A stretch of DNA of 7,828 bases from Arenicellales bacterium (GTDB taxonomy: Bacteria; Pseudomonadota; Gammaproteobacteria; BMS3Bbin11), in contig JARFQC010000038.1 of NCBI GenBank assembly GCA_029287965.1, forward strand, positions 1 to 7,828. The letters run 5' to 3'. Positions 6,767 through 7,828 of this stretch are shown here, in pieces. The first letter of the stretch is position 1. Every line of letters starts with the position of its first letter. Both the position numbers and the translations under genes were made by a program. A model generated the notes under the pieces. The model was not told the origin of the DNA. It saw only the letters and a program-made list of their open reading frames with translations, and did not search any database.

Positions 6767-7582
6767 ATGAAACAAAGCGCAGATTCTAACAGTTCTTCTC
6801 CATTCCCGTGGATGAATATTCGCATCGTGCTGGTGGAAACCAGTCATCCGGGAAATATCGGTGGCGCAGCCCGGGCGATGAAAAACATGCAGCTCGAATC
6901 GCTTTACCTGGTTACACCGGAAAGCTTTCCTGATTCCGCCGCGGTGGCGCGTGCCTCGGGGGCGACCGATGTACTCGAAAACGCCGTTGTCTGCGAGACC
7001 CTGGCAGAGGCCATCAGCGACTGTCGCCTGGTGGTTGCCGCGACGGCGCGTAGCCGTACAATCGAATGGCCTCAGCTGGATGCACCGCAGGCTGCCGCAG
7101 AACTGACTTCCCTCGCTTCGACAGCACCGGTCGCGTTGGTCTTTGGGCGGGAAAGCAGCGGCCTGAACAACCATGAACTCGATCACTGCCACAAGATGGT
7201 CACCCTGCCGGCCAACCCCGAATTTTCATCACTCAATCTTGCCTGTGCCGTGCAAGTGCTCGCTTATGAAATACGGCTCGCAGTTCTCACTGCCCAGGGT
7301 GCAGTGCAGGATGATGAGAGCATGGATATCTCTGATCTGCCGGCCAGCAAGGAGAACCTGGAGCGGATGTTTACTCATCTTGAAGAAGTACTGCTCAAAG
7401 TGCATTTCATGCCGCCTCACAGGGCGCCCACGCTGATGCGCAAACTGATGCGATTCTTCTATCGCAGTGGTATCAGTGAAGAAGAGGTCAGCATCTTTCG
7501 CGGTATCGTCAGTGAACTGGACAGGCAGGATTCGTTAAACGAGCAAAAACAGGATAGAAATAACCGCGAAGTTGATAAATAA
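6767..7582 (+). CDS. trmJ: tRNA (cytidine/uridine-2'-O-)-methyltransferase TrmJ
   Basis: SPOUT-superfamily enzyme that 2'-O-methylates position 32 in the anticodon loop of certain tRNAs using S-adenosylmethionine; it acts as a dimer in the cytoplasm. All three SpoU motifs are clear: ETSHPGNIGGAARAMK (24-39, with the conserved N30 and R36), VFGRESSGL (125-133), and LPANPEFSSLNLACAVQVLAYE (about 147-168), which shapes the trefoil-knot cofactor pocket. A helical C-terminal extension (about 195-260) matches E. coli TrmJ in kind and length. At 271 residues it is longer than E. coli (about 246), partly from a serine-rich N-terminal stretch (1-15). The ATG at 6812 (MNIRIVLVETSH) would align better with E. 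coli, but neither start has a visible Shine-Dalgarno, so I keep the longer form with reservation. It ends in tandem in-frame stops (TAA TGA, 7580-7585). In E. coli trmJ precedes iscR; here an SRPBCC gene follows 21 nt later. Confidence 0.96.
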   Translation: MKQSADSNSSSPFPWMNIRIVLVETSHPGNIGGAARAMKNMQLESLYLVTPESFPDSAAVARASGATDVLENAVVCETLAEAISDCRLVVAATARSRTIEWPQLDAPQAAAELTSLASTAPVALVFGRESSGLNNHELDHCHKMVTLPANPEFSSLNLACAVQVLAYEIRLAVLTAQGAVQDDESMDISDLPASKENLERMFTHLEEVLLKVHFMPPHRAPTLMRKLMRFFYRSGISEEEVSIFRGIVSELDRQDSLNEQKQDRNNREVDK

Positions 7583-7592
7583 TGAGTTAAAT

Positions 7593-7599
7593 AAGGAGG
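7593..7599 (+). promoter_or_regulatory. Near-perfect ribosome binding site of the SRPBCC gene
   Basis: AAGGAGG, a full anti-16S match, stands four bases before the ATG at 7604. It is by far the strongest Shine-Dalgarno in the window and fixes the start of the downstream gene. It lies in the short gap after the trmJ stops, so translation of the second gene does not need coupling. Confidence 0.85.
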
Positions 7600-7603
7600 A
7601 ATC

Positions 7604-7828
7604 ATGAAATTTATAAAGATAATAATCATCCTCATCGCATTATTCGTCATCGGAAGCTTCGTGTTGCCGACGGACTACACCGTCAGTAGAAGCATCGTGA
7701 TCAACGGCGACAGAAGCCAGGTGCATGAATTCGTCGGCGACCTCGACAAGTGGCCGGCCTGGTCTCCCTGGGAAAAGGCGGATTCATCGATCATTGTGTA
7801 CCCGGGCGATTCCTCTAGTGGGATGGGC
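7604..7828 (+). CDS. SRPBCC-family protein with N-terminal membrane anchor, 3' end cut off
   Basis: Seventy-five codons are visible and the frame is open to the window edge. Residues 1-21 read as a membrane anchor or uncleaved signal: K2 and K5, then an isoleucine-rich hydrophobic run to about V20, with no lipobox cysteine. From about 24 the text follows the START/Bet v1-like (SRPBCC, polyketide cyclase/dehydrase) pattern: YTVSRSIVINGDRSQVHEF, then VGDLDKWPAWSPWEKAD (about 44-60), and a G-D-S-S-S-G-M-G stretch at the edge. The family binds hydrophobic ligands in a deep pocket, but members of this bacterial subgroup have no settled function. It is closely spaced behind trmJ (21 nt) and probably shares its transcript. 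The first codons are AT-rich with several ATA, common in membrane-anchor leaders and not by itself a sign of transfer. The family call is good; the ligand is unknown. Confidence 0.8.
   Translation, partial: MKFIKIIIILIALFVIGSFVLPTDYTVSRSIVINGDRSQVHEFVGDLDKWPAWSPWEKADSSIIVYPGDSSSGMG

Noticed and set aside
1..7828. A novel defence, mobile or biosynthetic system
   Set aside because: Every substantial open frame with protein-like sequence belongs to a known housekeeping or transport family; no repeats, integrase, transposase or clustered unknown genes are visible.

Overview
This window looks like ordinary core chromosome from a free-living gammaproteobacterium of moderate to fairly high GC (judged by eye). 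MutS, SuhB and TrmJ are collinear with, and clearly close to, the enterobacterial proteins. However, the adenylate kinase carries a cysteine-rich (zinc-type) LID that enterics lack, and the order suhB-mutS differs from E. coli. I cannot name the genus. I see no rRNA, tRNA, CRISPR array, insertion sequence or phage gene, and no defence or novel multi-gene system. The points of interest are small ones within and between known genes.

Layout. At the left edge is adk on the minus strand, with its C-terminus cut off by the window (1-566). From 567 to 1138 there is no intact gene. This stretch holds the adk leader and, on the minus strand, the broken tail of a cyclic-di-GMP phosphodiesterase (EAL) domain (651-1133; recognisable part about 753-914). 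On the plus strand follow a glutamate/aspartate-type sodium symporter of the SDF/DAACS family (1139-2419) and a periplasmic DsbC-type disulfide isomerase (2495-3205). These converge on mutS across a GC-rich hairpin (3221-3244). On the minus strand, suhB (5873-6691) and mutS (3245-5851) lie 21 nt apart and probably form one transcription unit. Divergent from suhB, across a 75-bp gap with an 18-bp dyad, is trmJ (6767-7582). Another 21-nt gap and a near-perfect Shine-Dalgarno site lead to a membrane-anchored SRPBCC-family protein (7604 to the window end, partial).

How the genes relate. Most are housekeeping: nucleotide balance (Adk), mismatch repair (MutS), inositol monophosphatase/rRNA antitermination factor (SuhB), tRNA 2'-O-methylation (TrmJ), envelope disulfide quality control (DsbC), and acidic amino acid or dicarboxylate uptake (SDF symporter). 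SuhB and TrmJ are head-to-head neighbours in E. coli as well, so that pair is a conserved block. The rest does not look like one pathway.
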